In this document: in pieces, positions 5,955 through 7,536 of the stretch | How positions within the stretch are numbered: position 1 is the stretch's first letter | How the letters are laid out: each line of letters begins with the position of its first letter | Assembly: GCA_036311245.1 (NCBI GenBank) | Contig: JAXJQH010000131.1 | Location: 1 to 7,536 of the forward strand | Length of the DNA stretch: 7,536 nt | Origin: SIG578 sp036311245 | GTDB lineage: Bacteria; Bacillota; Clostridia; Oscillospirales; Ruminococcaceae | Direction of reading: 5' to 3' | Position numbers and translations under genes: made by a program | Notes under the pieces: model-generated | What the model was told of the DNA's origin: nothing | The model's database searches: none | Seen by the model: only the letters and a program-made list of their open reading frames with translations

Positions 5955-7187
5955 ATGAGCAGTCACAAAATTGCTGTTATGGGTTACGGTGTTGTCGGTT
6001 CGGGTGTTGTTGAAGCCTTTTACCAAAGCTACGAATCCATGAAAAGAAAAATTAGTCATAGCCTTGATATCAAGTATATTCTTGATATCGTTGAGCACAA
6101 AGAAACTTCCTTTGATGAAAAATTCATTTCTGATTTCGAAATCATTGTAAATGACCCTGAAATCACCGTTGTTGCTGAGGTAATCGGAGGTATAAACCCT
6201 GCATATGATTACACCAAGCGCTGTTTAGAAGCAGGAAAAAGCGTTGTAACATCTAACAAAGAGCTTGTTGCAACGAAGGGAGCCGAGCTTTTAAAAATTG
6301 CAAGCGAAAATGGTGTTAAGTATCTTTTCGAAGCGAGTGTCGGTGGCGGAATTCCGATTATTCGTCCTCTGCGATACTGTCTTATTGGCAATAACATTGA
6401 AAAAATCTGCGGAATAGTTAACGGAACTACAAACTTTATCCTTACAAGAATGTTTGAGGACAAGATGTCTTTTGAGGATGCTCTCTCCCTAGCTCAGAAA
6501 TTGGGATATGCTGAGCGCAATCCTTCGGCTGATGTTGACGGTCACGATGCTTGCAGAAAAATCTGCATCCTATCTTCCCTCATTTTAGGAAAGCACATTT
6601 ATCCTGATGAGGTACATACCGAGGGGATTTCCTCAATAAAATCAGAAGATGTTGAAGCTGCGGCTTCAATTTCCCATACAATAAAGCTTATAGCCTACTG
6701 CAAAAAGCTTGATAACAATAAAATGCAGGTTATCGTTGCTCCTATGTTAGTTAATTCTCAAAGCCGACTTTCCAACATCAAGGATGTTTTTAACGGGGTT
6801 ACCGTTTTAGGTGACGCTGTTGACGAGGTTTCTTTTTACGGTCGAGGTGCAGGAAAGCTGCCAACCGCAAGCGCAGTTGTTTCTGATATTTTAGAGTGTG
6901 TCCGTCTTGCGGATGTTAAAGAACCACCTCTTTGGAATGACGGCTCTCACGATGTGGTTATTGACCATGAAAAAGGCTCTTTCCCTTTCTTTTTACGCTT
7001 TAAAGCCACTGATAGCGCAAAAGACAATCTTGTTTCCCTGCTTGGTGAGCCTACTTTAATTGAGGAACAAAATAATCAGCTTTTATTTATTACAAATCCC
7101 GTTATGGAAGAAAAATTCGATAAGGCTGTAAATGAGCTAAAACAGCGCGGTGAAGAGATTTATTCGACCTTCAGAGTGCTATACTAA
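5955..7187 (+). CDS. hom: Homoserine dehydrogenase
   Basis: A 410-residue NAD(P)-dependent enzyme that reduces aspartate semialdehyde to homoserine, the branch point towards threonine and methionine. Seen: a Rossmann nucleotide loop GYGVVGSGV (10-18), TSNKELVATKG (99-109) with the conserved Lys102, FEASVGGGIPIIRPL (125-139), the family signature GIVNGTTNFIL (153-163), and ERNPSADVDGHDACRK (187-202), in which Asp198 and Lys202 correspond to the conserved catalytic pair. The C-terminal region (about 343-410) is in the place of the usual ACT domain. It has a beginning strand (FPFFLRFKATD), but the expected DxPGVLA-type loop reads DSAKDNLVSLL, so the domain is shortened or diverged relative to Bacillus Hom. 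The ATG follows ACGGAG by 7 bases. It lies between the stand-alone ACT gene and aspartate kinase, 26 bases before the latter, in one operon. Confidence 0.97.
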   Translation: MSSHKIAVMGYGVVGSGVVEAFYQSYESMKRKISHSLDIKYILDIVEHKETSFDEKFISDFEIIVNDPEITVVAEVIGGINPAYDYTKRCLEAGKSVVTSNKELVATKGAELLKIASENGVKYLFEASVGGGIPIIRPLRYCLIGNNIEKICGIVNGTTNFILTRMFEDKMSFEDALSLAQKLGYAERNPSADVDGHDACRKICILSSLILGKHIYPDEVHTEGISSIKSEDVEAAASISHTIKLIAYCKKLDNNKMQVIVAPMLVNSQSRLSNIKDVFNGVTVLGDAVDEVSFYGRGAGKLPTASAVVSDILECVRLADVKEPPLWNDGSHDVVIDHEKGSFPFFLRFKATDSAKDNLVSLLGEPTLIEEQNNQLLFITNPVMEEKFDKAVNELKQRGEEIYSTFRVLY

Positions 7188-7213
7188 TATATTTAGAAAC
7201 GGAGAAATACATT

Positions 7214-7536
7214 ATGTCATTGATTGTTCAAAAATTCGGAGGAAGCTCGGTTGCTAATGCCGAGCGACTAAAAAATGTTGCCGGAATAATTACAGACACC
7301 TACAAAGCAGGAAATCAGGTTGTAGTTGTTGTTTCGGCTCAGGGAGACACTACTGACGAGCTTATTCAAAAGGCTATGGAAGTAAACCCCTCCCCTTCTA
7401 AAAGAGAAATGGACGTTCTTCTCTCAGTCGGTGAGCAGATTTCAATTTCTCTTCTTGCCATGACTATTGAAAAAATGGGATTCCCTGTTGTTTCTCTTAC
7501 CGGTTGGCAGGTTGGAATGAAAACCGACTCCAATTA
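7214..7536 (+). CDS. lysC: Aspartate kinase, N-terminal part (cut by window edge)
   Basis: The first 107 codons of aspartokinase, which phosphorylates L-aspartate, the entry step to lysine, threonine and methionine. Seen: the ATP-site start VQKFGGSSVA (5-14), VVVVSAQGDTTDELI (37-51, the family VSA.G..TD.L pattern), LLSVGEQISISLLA (71-84, with the SxGE motif), and TGWQVGMKTDSN (96-107). All are typical amino-acid-kinase features. The catalytic C-terminal half and any ACT regulatory domains are outside the window, so the feedback class cannot be assigned. The start is ATG with ACGGAG (GGAG 7201-7204) 9 bases upstream. As the third gene after the ACT gene and hom it completes a kinase-dehydrogenase pair; aspartate semialdehyde dehydrogenase must be encoded elsewhere or downstream. 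The symbol lysC is generic for this family. Confidence 0.95.
   Translation, partial: MSLIVQKFGGSSVANAERLKNVAGIITDTYKAGNQVVVVVSAQGDTTDELIQKAMEVNPSPSKREMDVLLSVGEQISISLLAMTIEKMGFPVVSLTGWQVGMKTDSN

Overview
The window is AT-rich bacterial chromosome. Clean Shine-Dalgarno sites (often ACGGAG or AAGGAG), sigma-A-like promoters, an EndoA-type MazF, a YtvI-type membrane protein and a UPF0735 ACT protein point to the Bacillota, most likely a spore-forming or spore-descended clostridium (Oscillospiraceae/Ruminococcaceae-like is my guess). Every gene belongs to a recognisable family. There are no RNA genes, mobile elements, CRISPR arrays or gene-free stretches over 300 bases.

Left part, minus strand (read right to left). 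A strong promoter (3633..3661) starts a tight three-gene run: prmA (L11 methyltransferase), a membrane-anchored VanY/DacB-type D,D-carboxypeptidase of family M15B, and the ribosome-associated GTPase hflX. The gaps are 12 and 24 bases, and the prmA stop codon lies inside the next gene's ribosome binding site. After hflX comes an AT-only-like inverted repeat, then a separate promoter and the first 109 codons of nadB (L-aspartate oxidase, NAD synthesis), cut by the window edge.

Middle, minus strand. A ytvI-like AI-2E/PerM-family membrane protein gene is followed after about 147 bases by a mazF/ndoA-type endoribonuclease gene, then a strong intrinsic terminator (3663..3691) that abuts the prmA promoter. 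No antitoxin gene is visible beside mazF.

Right part, plus strand. Divergent from ytvI, a promoter (5425..5453) drives a small stand-alone ACT-domain protein, homoserine dehydrogenase (hom) and aspartate kinase (start only, cut by the window edge). This is the aspartate-to-homoserine/threonine pathway with a likely amino-acid-sensing partner. A perfect 24-base palindrome lies in the divergent control region. NadB also uses aspartate, so both ends of the window draw on the same amino acid, although nothing shows that they are co-regulated.

Most of the window is ordinary housekeeping. The points most worth a second look are the solitary MazF and its start codon, the palindrome between ytvI and the ACT gene, and the pairing of a stand-alone ACT protein with a homoserine dehydrogenase whose own ACT domain looks eroded.
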